From Siphonodentalium dalli (taxonomy: Eukaryota > Mollusca > Scaphopoda > Gadilida > Siphonodentaliidae), in the NCBI GenBank assembly GCA_032622095.1, contig CP136063.1, forward strand, positions 7,853,814 through 7,917,813: a DNA stretch of 64,000 nucleotides, written 5' to 3'. Positions 36,448 through 46,536 of the stretch are shown here, piece after piece; position 1 is the first letter of the stretch, and each line of letters starts with the position of its first letter. The notes under the pieces were generated by a model. It did no database searches and was not told the origin of the DNA. It worked only from the letters and a program-made list of their open reading frames with translations. The translations under genes and the position numbers were made by a program.

Positions 36448-37492
36448 TCTACTATATCATTTGAAAACTCCGTATATATATATGTGTGTGGGGGTGTGTG
36501 GGTGTGTGTGTGTGTATGTGTGTGTGTGTGTGCTGGGGTGTGTGTGTGTCTGTGTGTGTGTGGGGGTGGGTGGGTGGGTACTTCATAGAATCGAAAACGG
36601 CTGGTCGGATCGAGCTCAAATTTCCTATCTAAGGGTAAAAACCCACGGGAATGGTCAACGTCGCATTTTGGACAATATCTGAGCACTCATTCTCCACTCC
36701 CAATCATCAAAATCACCGCAAACGGCACATCGGGGGTTAAGGCAGGCACGATCTTTATATTGACCATATTTGGAGTTGTTAACCGACTAACGCTCTTTAT
36801 TGTCATCGGCGTTGCTAAACGGTCGCATGTGCCTACGAAACTACGGACGAAAAACGCGAAATGCATTTATCTTGATTAAAAAGGCAGAATTAACTCATCG
36901 GAAAACAAAACATGCGTGTTGTGTGATTCTTATGTCTGTCGTTCCTAGGAACGGGGGAAATTTTCAATCATGCATCTTTTAGGAACGGGTACTGCGTGTT
37001 GTGTGAAAACAAAATGCGTGATGTGTGATTCGTATGTCTGTCGTTCCTAGGAACGGGGGACATTTTCATCGGGTCAGTTTTTCCACCCGATGTACCTTAA
37101 ATCATACCTCTTTTAGGGACGGGTACTGCGTGTTATGTGATTCTTATGTCTTCTTCACCTTGAAACGGGTACCCACAAATTATATATATGTGTGTGTCCT
37201 TTATAGACTCGAACCGATTGAGCTCAAACTTGCTACCTACGGGAAGTGTCATGGACGGGTTAAATTGTGACCTCGACCTGACCTTGACCTTGAAAATGAT
37301 CAATTTAAGGTCAAAATCTGGAAAAATGCACAATTAAGTCAAGTTATAAACAAAAAAATAATATTAACTCATTGAAAAACAAAACATTAAATTAAAAAAT
37401 TAATCATAAAAATTAACTAAAAAAAATAATTAATTTTTTTTTAAATTGTCATGTTTCTGACGAACGCCGCCAGTGGCGGGCTAACCTGCTAG
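36448..37492 (+). mobile_element. Helitron-like element with GT microsatellite
   Basis: Starts TCTACTATATCATTTGAAAA immediately after the CTAG of the preceding copy. It has a TATATA then (GT)n/GGGTGG tract at 36475-36580, TAGAATCGAAAACGG, two copies of a GATTCGTATGTCTGTCGTTC block (36927, 37026), and CCTTGACCTTGAAAATGATC. It ends with a GCCGCCAGTGGCGGGC stem-loop, TAACCTG and CTAG. Non-coding. Confidence 0.6.
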
Positions 37493-38697
37493 TATTATCT
37501 AGTTCTAGATTTAGATACTAACTTTATACCTGTATATTGTACAAATAAATGTTTGACAAATGTATCTATATCAATATTACCATAAGGGTCATTAAAAATT
37601 ATATACGACGAAACAAAATTTTGAAGGGTGCATGTGATTGTGAGGATTAATAGGATCATAGGTAAATTTAATTCATGGATGCTTGTTAATTTTCATTGGA
37701 CTACATGTATCAGGTAAATTTTTATATTTCAAATGATGACAGGAATGTGGAAAGTTGAACTACCCAAGTAATACTGGCTATCCGCACGAAGAGATATACA
37801 TGTATATAAAAAGCAAAATAGAAGATGGCTGCTGGCGACCATGTTTTCCAAAAAATTCAAATCATTCGATAGCTCCCATCTAGTGGTCACCTCGAAGATC
37901 AATATGAAGCTGGGTGACTATCATTTGAGAGATGTGGTCTGTAGAGGTGCTAAAGAAAAGAATTCAGTCATACAAAGAGTAAGATACAAAATTGCTGTCT
38001 GTGGTCATGTTTAAAAAAAAATAGATCACTCTCATCCTTGTTATCCAGAAGATCATTGTGGAATCTGGTGGCGATCGGACAATATATTTCGTATGTAGGA
38101 TCAACCAAATTATTTAGCCATAAAAATGGTAAAACTCAAGATCACCGCTGGCAGATATTTTTTCACAAGGAAATTTTGAGAAAAAAATATGGCTCCCATC
38201 TAGTGGTGACCCAAAATATCCACATGAGAAACAGTTCTCCAATAAATGCTGGCTGCAGGGTGCGCCAATTGATTCAAATTTGAAATTTGGCAGGGTGTAC
38301 TGCTGGTGGCCATGTTTTCCCCGCAAATTTGATAGACTAATGAACAAAACCACTGAATCCGTTGAATCAATATACATATACACATATATATATGCATTGT
38401 TATCCACACAACTGGTATATAAAGGTACTGAAAATAACTATATTATACTAGTATACACAAAATAAACCATATATTATGGCAATGGGTTCTAATATCCGAA
38501 CATAACAGCTGAGAACTTGGTGTGAATTGAATAGTAGTGGGGTCTCAAGAATATCTATTCCTCCACGTTAGAAACATGCCATTAAATAGCATAAGTATAA
38601 TCTAGCTCGAAGACAGAAGTGATCCATCAAACCGCTCTTAATTCAACCAGGTCATCACACCCCATGTATAGTCATCACATGATGATCTAGGTGGAAT
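37493..38697. other. No gene seen
   Basis: AT-rich sequence inside the fold-back insertion. The phrase GGCTCCCATCTAGTGG with CCATGTTTTCC recurs loosely at about 37870 and 38195, hinting at an old tandem repeat of about 320 bp. Nothing coding. Confidence 0.4.
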
Positions 38698-39883
38698 CGG
38701 GCTTCTCAAAGTACCACCGGTACCAAACATGCCGTTACCGGTGTCGATACTTTGCTAGTACCGTGGTTCCTGTACCGGTACTGTCAAGCCATTTTATAGT
38801 TCTAGGAATATCTAGAGGTAATACGGTGCTGAAAATTTCAAGTCACGAACTCTATTATTAACATGAACTAATGATAATTTGATATCAGAGTAAAGAAACT
38901 ATTTCGGGATATTAGATATCATTTTGGAATATACTAACAAACTTTCACGTAGAGTTTAGTGATGCGCAAATGAAAACATAAACAATTCAATCAACCAAAA
39001 TAGAACTATTCGTTGCACACGTTTTGTGGTTTTAACTTATTGTTCTTCTGTGTGTGATAAACTGATAGAAAGTAACGCGACGCACGTCGGTGGTTTTCAC
39101 TTCACAATATTCAATCAGATTAAATGTATTTGCAAAGTCGCTTGGTTGGCCATTTTGAATCTAAACAATAATGAGGCAAGTTAGGCGACAATTTCTCTCC
39201 ACGAGTTCCTATACCAAACATGAACTATCATGTCTATTCAGCAAATTACATGTACACTGTGCACGGTTCGTGGATATTTGTTCCCGATTTTATTATATAA
39301 CTGGAGGTTCCATGGCATGAGACCAATTTAAATTCAAAATGGTCTACCTAGCTTATATATGCAAACTGATACGACATGTGAACAGGTACGTGTGTATGTG
39401 ATTAATCAAAACGTGGGGGCCATACGTGTGGGTGATGTCGTTGGTGAATAAATGATAAGAAATTGTAACTGGGTTTAGTGTATAATTGCCACAACTGGGC
39501 TAAAATAAAGGCAAACACATAGGTTGCAATCACAAGTTCCCAACACAAAACAATCTTTGAAGATTAAAACAATATCACAAGGCCGTGCTTTCAAAGAATT
39601 GGAATTCAACCATTGAAGAGTGATAATAGACACATACAAACCAGGAACCACGCTTCCGTGACCGACCTCTCACGCCATGCATACAATCACGATCGATGTG
39701 CATCGCGTGTAGTTTAAAGAGCGAAACTTGATACTACTGTATTTTGCCAGACAGCCTGCTGATCTAAGAACTTGCATATATGCAACCACAGTACCGAGTA
39801 CCAGCGGATCTGCACACCAGCACCGTTACCGCAAAAAATGCCCGAGTACGCGGTACCGGTACTGTGTACCGTTGAGAAGCCTT
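38698..39883. mobile_element. hAT-like non-autonomous transposon with 8-bp target duplication
   Basis: Perfect flanking duplication GGTGGAAT at 38690-38697 and 39884-39891. Inverted ends: GGGCTTCTCAAAGTACC (left) against GGCTTCTCAACGGTAC read inward from the right; both continue into GTACCGGTACC-rich subterminal repeats (38715-38790, 39785-39870). 1186 bp, no transposase frame. Nested within the fold-back insertion, so it is one of the latest events here. Confidence 0.85.
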
Positions 39884-39891
39884 GGTGGAAT

Positions 39892-40790
39892 TGTTGTATA
39901 AAAAACAGCACTACATGTAAATATAAAATAAAACAGTGCTACATCTTATTACATATTATTTCCACATATAATCAGTGACTACGGGAAGTCTAACAAAATA
40001 AGTTTCTGTGACACTCGATCCGAAGAGGGGGATAATTTCATCTGTTACAGTCAATGGAGCGATTATGAATCTGGAAAGCTGAAATTTCTAAGTGATACTA
40101 GATATGGACATGACGAGTATAGTGTGGTTCAGAACGAAAAAGTTGAATAAAATCAACACATTTGTAAATTTAAAAACAATTCAAACGTTATTGTATTCCA
40201 TGTCCCAGCCCGGACATATACACAAATTTCAATAATATTCATTGAGAAACAACGGACCAAACGCCATATAACACCCCGTATACATCTTTTATTCAGAGCC
40301 GGCCTTTTATTCCGAGTTGGCACAAGTCGATTGGGGCGAGTTAGCCCTGGGGCGAGTACGCCGATTCCGGCACCTTCTATAATTTACAGCAGGTATACGT
40401 TTACGCTGGTTTACGCGTAATTTAATTTAGAAAGTTCCACAATTAGTATCGTAAATAGAGCGACTGTATTTGACAGAGACTGCCTCTGTTATTGGTTATC
40501 ATGTTGTTATAATTAAAAAACGACAAATGCACATGCCGTTCAAACGTAGTAGTCTATTTTCCCCATGTTAAAGGACGTCCGCAAATAACAAATAACGCTA
40601 ACCTACTGCAGATGTTTTACACGACAAGTGTTAACATATTTGGGCTGAATTCATCTGATATGGTATGATTCCTCAAAATAAACAACAAACCATCGTTACT
40701 TGGAAATGTAGTTTGGGCTAACATTTACACAAATCCTCCAGCTCCTCTATCCTGACACACACGTCAGATGAAAAACAGCCATTAGATAAC
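39892..40790. other. No gene seen
   Basis: Unique-looking non-coding sequence between the hAT-like element and the right end of the fold-back insertion. Confidence 0.4.
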
Positions 40791-40899
40791 CGCCCAAATT
40801 GGGCGAAATAATAATCGGGAAAGAAAGCACTCGTGACTCAGTGCAACATCGTGCGTGTGGATGGCAAGGATTGTTTTCTGTAGTAATCGGATAACAAAA

Positions 40900-41048
40900 C
40901 AGTTGTTGCCCTTCTTCGTGGAAGACATTGAGATTTGTCACCCGGTCGAGAACGGAATGTCTCCCTCGGAGCTGCGCTCCTCGGGAGACATTCCGTTCTC
41001 GAGCGGGTGACAAATCTCAATGTCTCCCTCGACAGCGGGCGATAACTG
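40900..41048. repeat. 149-bp terminal palindrome (right end of the fold-back)
   Basis: CAGTTGTTGCCCTTCTTCGT ... CCCTCGACAGCGGGCGATAACTG folds on itself around GGAGCTGCGCTCC. Same module as 33084-33232, 35014-35152 and 54349-54499. The outer side abuts TATA, the inner side abuts CGGATAACAAAA. Confidence 0.85.
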
Positions 41049-41640
41049 TATAATGTGATTGTGGCCTGACTGGGGTTCCAGAGAAGGTACACATATGGAC
41101 TCATCCATATTGCACGTTTTATGTAGGAACATAAGATTTATTTTAAAAAAAGAATAACCTCACCAACCGGGTGAAATGAAATACAAACATAAATATATAC
41201 AAGAGGTATAACTCTATTGTATGCCGATGTTAACGTTTTTTGTGTAATTTTTTTCAGCCAGAGTGTAGTGAAGAACGTGCATGTGCGAATTATACCTTTG
41301 AGCAAACATGTCGATGGTTGGCGTTGATCGGGTGTGTCTGTGCCCAAATGTTTGGAATCGGAATTTGGATGAGTTCTGTTGTTTTACGACGACGGGACTT
41401 ATTGTTTACGTTGTCTTCTGATTCGGTTATACTTTGATTGTAAAGTGTACTTCGTATGCCATACTCTCGTAGCTCTAGAAAATACACATGTATATTACAT
41501 GCTCTGTTCCTATCGATGTATAATCTCCCTGCCACAAAATATAGAAACGTTCCCAGGTATTGAACTGATGGAGCATGAACTCTATGAACGTACGGCCACA
41601 GTACATACTATAATTAAATTATCTACATCACCTCACGTAC

Positions 41641-41754
41641 CTGCTGTGCAGTCGGTGCCAGTGTATCCTGATGTACAACCACATATGTAAGAATTAACCA
41701 CGTCAGCACAAATTCCTCCGTTCTGGCAAGGAGTTGATTCACATTCGTCAATGT
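41641..41754 (-). CDS. Calcium-binding EGF exon, class B
   Basis: 114 bp, phase 1-1, acceptor CCTTTCAG, donor GTACGTG. Starts [20 protein letters not shown] and continues [19 protein letters not shown]. Six cysteines, calcium-binding residues, O-glucose (CESTPC) and O-GlcNAc (CTSGYTG) consensus; isoleucine blocks the O-fucose site. Partner class A exon is at 32810, across the 8-kb insertion. Confidence 0.88.
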
Positions 41755-42195
41755 CTGAAAGGGTAAACAACTGTCTGCAAATAATATCACATAATATACA
41801 GATGAATACGTGGTCCCATAGCATCAGTTACAGCAACACTATTTTATATCGAACACTCAGTGGTAACTTCATAGCAATTTACGTTGTCTGCAGCCAGACC
41901 TTTGGGGACACAATCTTATGTAATTGTAGCCTGACTGGGGTTCCAGGGGAGGCACAACTTTGGACTCATCCATACTTCGTGTTGACTGGCCCAACACAGA
42001 TATAAATTGCTTAGTCAGCGAAACCATTTTGTTTAGTCAAACTCTTAACCTCCGATTAAGTTAACAGACTTACTATTATGTTAATCAAACTATTTTTCGG
42101 ATCAATCATTTTGGAGATTCCTATCAAGTAGGACATGCCGATATCGATTGTTTACTTGTTTTGACATGAGTTGGCCACAGTGTGCCGATGTGAGC

Positions 42196-42214
42196 GATTC
42201 ACATTAGTCAATGT
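42196..42214 (-). pseudogene. Relic class C EGF exon, acceptor lost
   Basis: On the minus strand the acceptor AG has become AT (TTTCATACATTGAC), and the codon after D is TAA. Only about 19 bp of exon are recognisable. Same stub as 31183-31201 and 45380-45396. Confidence 0.65.
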
Positions 42215-43173
42215 ATGAAAGGGTACAACAACTGTCAGCAGTGATAATTACATACTTTAAAGATGCATTCGTGGTCCCATAGCATCAGTTACAACAACAG
42301 TTAACATGTAATTTAAGGTCAACATTCAATGCTAAATTGATGGCAATTTACAAAGCCTGGAGCCAGACCCTTGGGCGACACAACCTTATGTAATTGTAGC
42401 CTGACTGGGGTTCCAGGGGAGGTACACCTTTGGACTTATCCAACCTTCGTGTTGAGTAGCCCTTCGCTGACATAATTTTCTCAGTTAGAGTGACAAACTT
42501 TTGTTTGTCAAACTCTTATAGACGATTATCTGACTTAATATGTTAGTCAAACTGACTTTGTTTCGGCTGGTCATTTCGGTGACTCCTATCATGTAGGACA
42601 TGCCATAGTTGTAGTTTTGACATCAGTTGACCACGGTGTGTCGATATGAGCGAACTGGAAGCTTGGTGTCGGTAATATAATTAATAACTCCGATAAATCA
42701 AAAACAATTTGTGCCCGTGTTAGTGGAGATGCGTCGACATGAATGGCCAGACCAGTATGCAAACTGTAAGTGCCCGCAACTCTTGCAGGTCTGCTCGGTT
42801 ACCAGAATGTATGATGCAGTGTCAGGCGCATAACATGATTGTCTTCACTTTGGTAAACAGTGTATAGAGATACAGATATATAAATCAAAATAAAACAAAT
42901 TGACCAATTCCCTCCCCCACCCAGTGTTCTAACTCCAATCTCCAATGTCCCCAAAAGGATACCGGTTTTGTGGATTTACTCGATGTGTTGTGTATTCTAT
43001 GTGGATTGGTAATCTTATAAACCTCAACATTTGCGAGATATTTCAAAATGATCAAAAACTTCAATCGGAAAACAGAACAAACGGAGTTGGCACATTGTGA
43101 TTCTCGCACGTGATTCTCGCACATTGTGATTCTCGAACGTCTGCCAACATAAGTTATGAAAGCATTGTCGTGA

Positions 43174-43386
43174 AACTGCATCATACATTCTGAATTATGT
43201 CGAGTGACTGCATCACGCATTCTGATTTATGTCGAGTGACTGCACCACGCATTCTGATTTATGTCGAGTGACTGCACCACGCATTCTGATTTATGTCGTG
43301 TGACTGCACCAGGCATTTTGATTTATGTCGTGTGACTGCGGCATGCATTCTGATTTACGTCGTTTGTCTGCGGCATGCATTCTGAG
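43174..43386. repeat. 32-bp minisatellite in the duplicon (about 7 copies)
   Basis: Units of GCATTCTGATTTATGTCGAG plus TGACTGCACCAC; the middle three are almost identical. It has the largest copy number of the three corresponding arrays. Confidence 0.85.
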
Positions 43387-43859
43387 TTCCCTCGTCGCTA
43401 TGGATGATATGCCACTGAGTGTGATGCTTTGTGCTGTGCAGTATGTTGACAACTTACACTTGTGTTTATATTAACGTGTTCTGTGTTTGTTTTCAGCCAG
43501 ATTATAGCGAAGAGCGTTGATGTGTGAATCATACCTTTGAGCAAACTTGTCGCTGGTTGACGTGGTGTGCCTGTGCCAGAATGTTTGGATGTGTGCTGGT
43601 GTTTCATGATGACGGGACTTCTTATTTACGTTGCCTTCTGATTCTGCTATAATTTGATTGTAAAATGTGCTTGGTGTGCCATACTTTGGTAGCTCTAGGA
43701 AATACACACGTGTATTACATGCTCAGTTCTGTCAACGTTATAAATCTCCCTGCCACAAAATATAGAAACATTCACTGGTATTGAACTGGTGGGGAAAGCA
43801 CTCTACGAACGTACGATCACAGTAAATAACAATGCAATGAACTACGTCAGCTCACATAC

Positions 43860-43973
43860 CTACTGCACAGTCGGCTCCAGTGTATCCGTATGCACAAGTA
43901 CATGTGTAGGAATTAACCATGTCAGTACAAGTTCCTCCGTTCTGGCACGGAGTTGAGTCACATTCGTCAATGT
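43860..43973 (-). CDS. Calcium-binding EGF exon, class A
   Basis: 114 bp, phase 1-1, acceptor CCTTTCAG, donor GTATGTG. Starts [20 protein letters not shown] and continues [19 protein letters not shown]. Full calcium-binding EGF with O-glucose, O-fucose (QNGGTC) and O-GlcNAc consensus. Differs from the class A exon at 32810 by only two residues (M for A, T for A), so these two separated recently or were homogenised. Confidence 0.88.
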   Translation of the reverse strand, partial: TLTNVTQLRARTEELVLTWLIPTHVLVHTDTLEPTVQ

Positions 43974-44662
43974 CTGAAAGGGTAAACAACTGTCTGCAGA
44001 TAATATCACACAATATACAGATGAATTCGTGGTCCCATTGCTTCCATCACAACAGGTATCTTAAATTGAAGATTCTATGCAAAACCCATGGCGATTTACA
44101 ATGCCTGCTGCAACCCCCTTGGACGACATAACACTATGTGATTGTGGCCTGACTGGGGTTCCAGAGAAGGTACACATATGGACTCATCCATACTGCATGT
44201 TTTATGTAGGAACATAAGATTAAAAAATTTTTAAAGTAACTTCACCAACCGGGTGAAATGAAATACGTTTTTGTGTGATTATTTTCAGCCAGAGTGTAGT
44301 GAAGAGCGAGCGTGCATGTGTGAATTATACCTTTGAGCAAACATATCGATGGTTGACGTTGAACTGGTGTGCCTGTGCCAAAATGTTTGGATGAGTTCTG
44401 GTGTTTCATGACGACGGGACTTATTATTTACGTTGTCTTCTGATTCGGTTATACTTTGATTGTAAACTGTACTTGGTATGCCATACTCTCGTAGCTTTAG
44501 AAAATACACATGTATATTACATGCTCTGTTCCTATCAATGTATAATCTCCCTGCCACAAAATATAGAAACGTTCCCAGGTATCCAACTGATGGAGCATGA
44601 ACTCTATGAACGTACGGCTACTGTACCTACTATAATGCAATTATCTACATCACCTCACGTAC

Positions 44663-44776
44663 CTGCTGTGCAGTCGGTGCCAGTGTATCCGCTTGTACAA
44701 GAACATATGTAAGCATTAACCACGTCAGCACAAATTCCGCCGTTCTGGCAAGGAGTTGATTCACATTCGTCAATTT
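44663..44776 (-). CDS. Calcium-binding EGF exon, class B (first EGF of the chain)
   Basis: 114 bp, phase 1-1, acceptor CCTTTCAG, donor GTACGTG. Starts [20 protein letters not shown] (the usual first D is E) and continues [19 protein letters not shown]. Six cysteines intact; O-glucose and O-GlcNAc consensus present, O-fucose site absent. Its 5' intron begins with class C-type sequence (GACTGCATCGATTATTACGT), and the class B flank reappears 210 bp further at 44985, so a C segment has been fused or converted here. It is the closest EGF exon to the signal-anchor exon. Confidence 0.87.
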
Positions 44777-45379
44777 CTGAAAGGGTAAACAACTGACTGC
44801 ATCGATTATTACGTACTATAAAGATGCATTCGTGGTCCCATAGCATCAGTTACAACAACAGTAAACATATAATTTACGGTCAACATTCATTGCTAAATTC
44901 ATGGCAATTTACAAAGCCTGGAGCCAGACCCTTGGCGACATCACCTTATGTAATTGTAGCCTGTCGGAGGTTCCATGTGAGGCAGATAAATTCGTGGTCC
45001 CATAGCATCAGTTACAACAACAATATTTTATATCGAACACTCAGTGATAACTTCATAGCAATATACGATGTCTGCAGCCAGACCTTTGTGGGACACAATC
45101 TTATGTAATTGTAGCCTGACTGGGGTTCCAGGGGAGGCACAACTTTGGACTCATCCATACTTCGTGTTCACTGGCTAACACAAATATAAATTGCTTAGTT
45201 AGCAAAACCATTTTGTGTTAATCAAACACTTATCCTCCGATTAAGTTAACTGACTTACTATTATGTTAATCAAACTGTTTTTCGGGTCAGTCATTTTGGA
45301 GACCTATCAAGTAGGACATGCCTATATCGATTGTTTACGTAATTTGACATGAATTGGCCACAGTGTGTCGATATGAGCG

Positions 45380-45396
45380 ATTCACATTCGTCAATA
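45380..45396 (-). pseudogene. Relic class C EGF exon, acceptor lost
   Basis: GATTCACATTCGTCAATAT on the plus strand equals the ATATTGACGAATGTGAATC exon start on the minus strand; the acceptor AG is changed (TATCATAT). The rest of the exon is missing. Confidence 0.6.
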
Positions 45397-45575
45397 TATG
45401 ATAGGGTAAACAACTGTCAGTAGTGATTATTACATAATTTAAAGATGCATTCGTGGTCCCATATCATCAGTTACAACAACAGTTAACATGTAATTTAAGG
45501 TCAACATTCAATGCTAAATTCATGGCAATTTACAAAGCCTGAAGCCAGACCCTTGGGCAACATAACCTTAAATCA

Positions 45576-46536
45576 TTTCCGCCCAGCTATCCACTTTTTC
45601 GGACTTTTTTTGCCTAATTTCGAGGCATTTTGGACTTTTCGACCCAAATGTTTTTCGGCCCAAATTTTCCTTATTTTTTCTTAGTATGTTCCCTGGTCAT
45701 TTCCACATTTTCTAAAAAAAATCGGACCGAGAACAGGTTTGACACTTTTTCGGAAGACTTTTACGAACTCGACCCAAAAAATTTCGACCCAAAATTTCTC
45801 GCCCAGCTCGACACTTGAGAATTTGGGGTCATTTGCCACATTTTCCAAAAAAAATTGGACAGTGAAACATGTCCGTATGTGCTTCACTTGCGTTTTATAG
45901 CTGAAAACGCATTGATGCGATCTGTCACCCGTCCTGACGGGCTTATATTCCGGCGTATATATGCCGCTATAATGACAATATAATGATTACATGTGAAATC
46001 GGGCCATATCTACCATAACTGGGACCCTTTGGATACGATATTAGTGCCAGCTTTCTGTGGGATACAATGAAACACAACCTCCCCCAGCAGGCGAAGAAAA
46101 TGCATTTGCGTGAATGATATGTTACTTTAAAGCCGATTTTCCGTTAGAAACCACCGATTTGACATTGATGTTATGCCTAGATGGATAGCTGAGATATTAA
46201 ACTACTTTAAAAGTGCAGTTATAATTTGCCCGCCAGTTTGGTACCAACATGCGCATTTTCGGCTATTGGCTGAAGGACTACTAGCCTATTTAAAGTCTTG
46301 AACACAATATGAACTGACGCTATATGCTCTCTATATTAACTAAAAGTGTGAACGGATGGTAGTGCTATCAGGGAATACATAATTTGTATGGGTGGCTTGT
46401 GTCTGTCGCTTTACACAAAGTGGCTTATAAACAGGAAAGACGAATTTGCTATGTTCTGGGGACCCCTACCCAATTGAAGTGTTAAAGTTTAACAAACCAC
46501 GAACTGAATGGATTTTTTTCAATATTGACTGAGTAT
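45576..46536. other. Spacer; small tandem repeat at 45590-45880
   Basis: The duplicon stops at ATAACCTTA (45569). Then a two-unit repeat with TTTCGACCCAAA, GTCATTTCCACATTTTCTAA (about 45697) and GTCATTTGCCACATTTTCCA (about 45828), period about 130 bp. The rest shows no gene. Confidence 0.45.

Larger units (their letters stand above)
33080..41052. mobile_element. Fold-back insertion, nested palindromes, TATA duplication
   Basis: Interrupts the duplicon between GGGTGACAT and ATGTGATTGTGGCC, which are adjacent in other units. Outer ends are inverted: CAGTTGTCGCCCGTTGTCGA at 33084 and its near-complement ending at 41048, with TATA on both sides (33080-33083, 41049-41052). Within it are a complete 2.07-kb palindrome (33084-35152), a second partial copy of its right half (about 35157-35990 and about 40790-41048), and a later 4.8-kb insertion (about 35996-40800) carrying Helitron-like and hAT-like elements. 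No transposase is seen. Outer ends may belong to two elements inserted one into another. Confidence 0.75.
24000..45575 (-). repeat. Tandem segmental duplication cluster carrying the EGF exons
   Basis: Four units, each with a relic exon (C), a class B exon and a class A exon plus matching introns. Class A exon ends lie at 43860, 32810, 27865 and 24538. Subtracting the insertions at 33084-41048, about 28839-30776 and 25597-25973 gives unit lengths of about 3.08, 3.01 and 2.95 kb. B-to-A spacing is 803, about 860 (corrected), 824 and 830 bp. Shared landmarks include GACTGGGGTTCCAGAGGAGG, GACTCATCCATAC, TAGGAAATACACAC and ATCTCCCTGCCAC. Confidence 0.85.
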
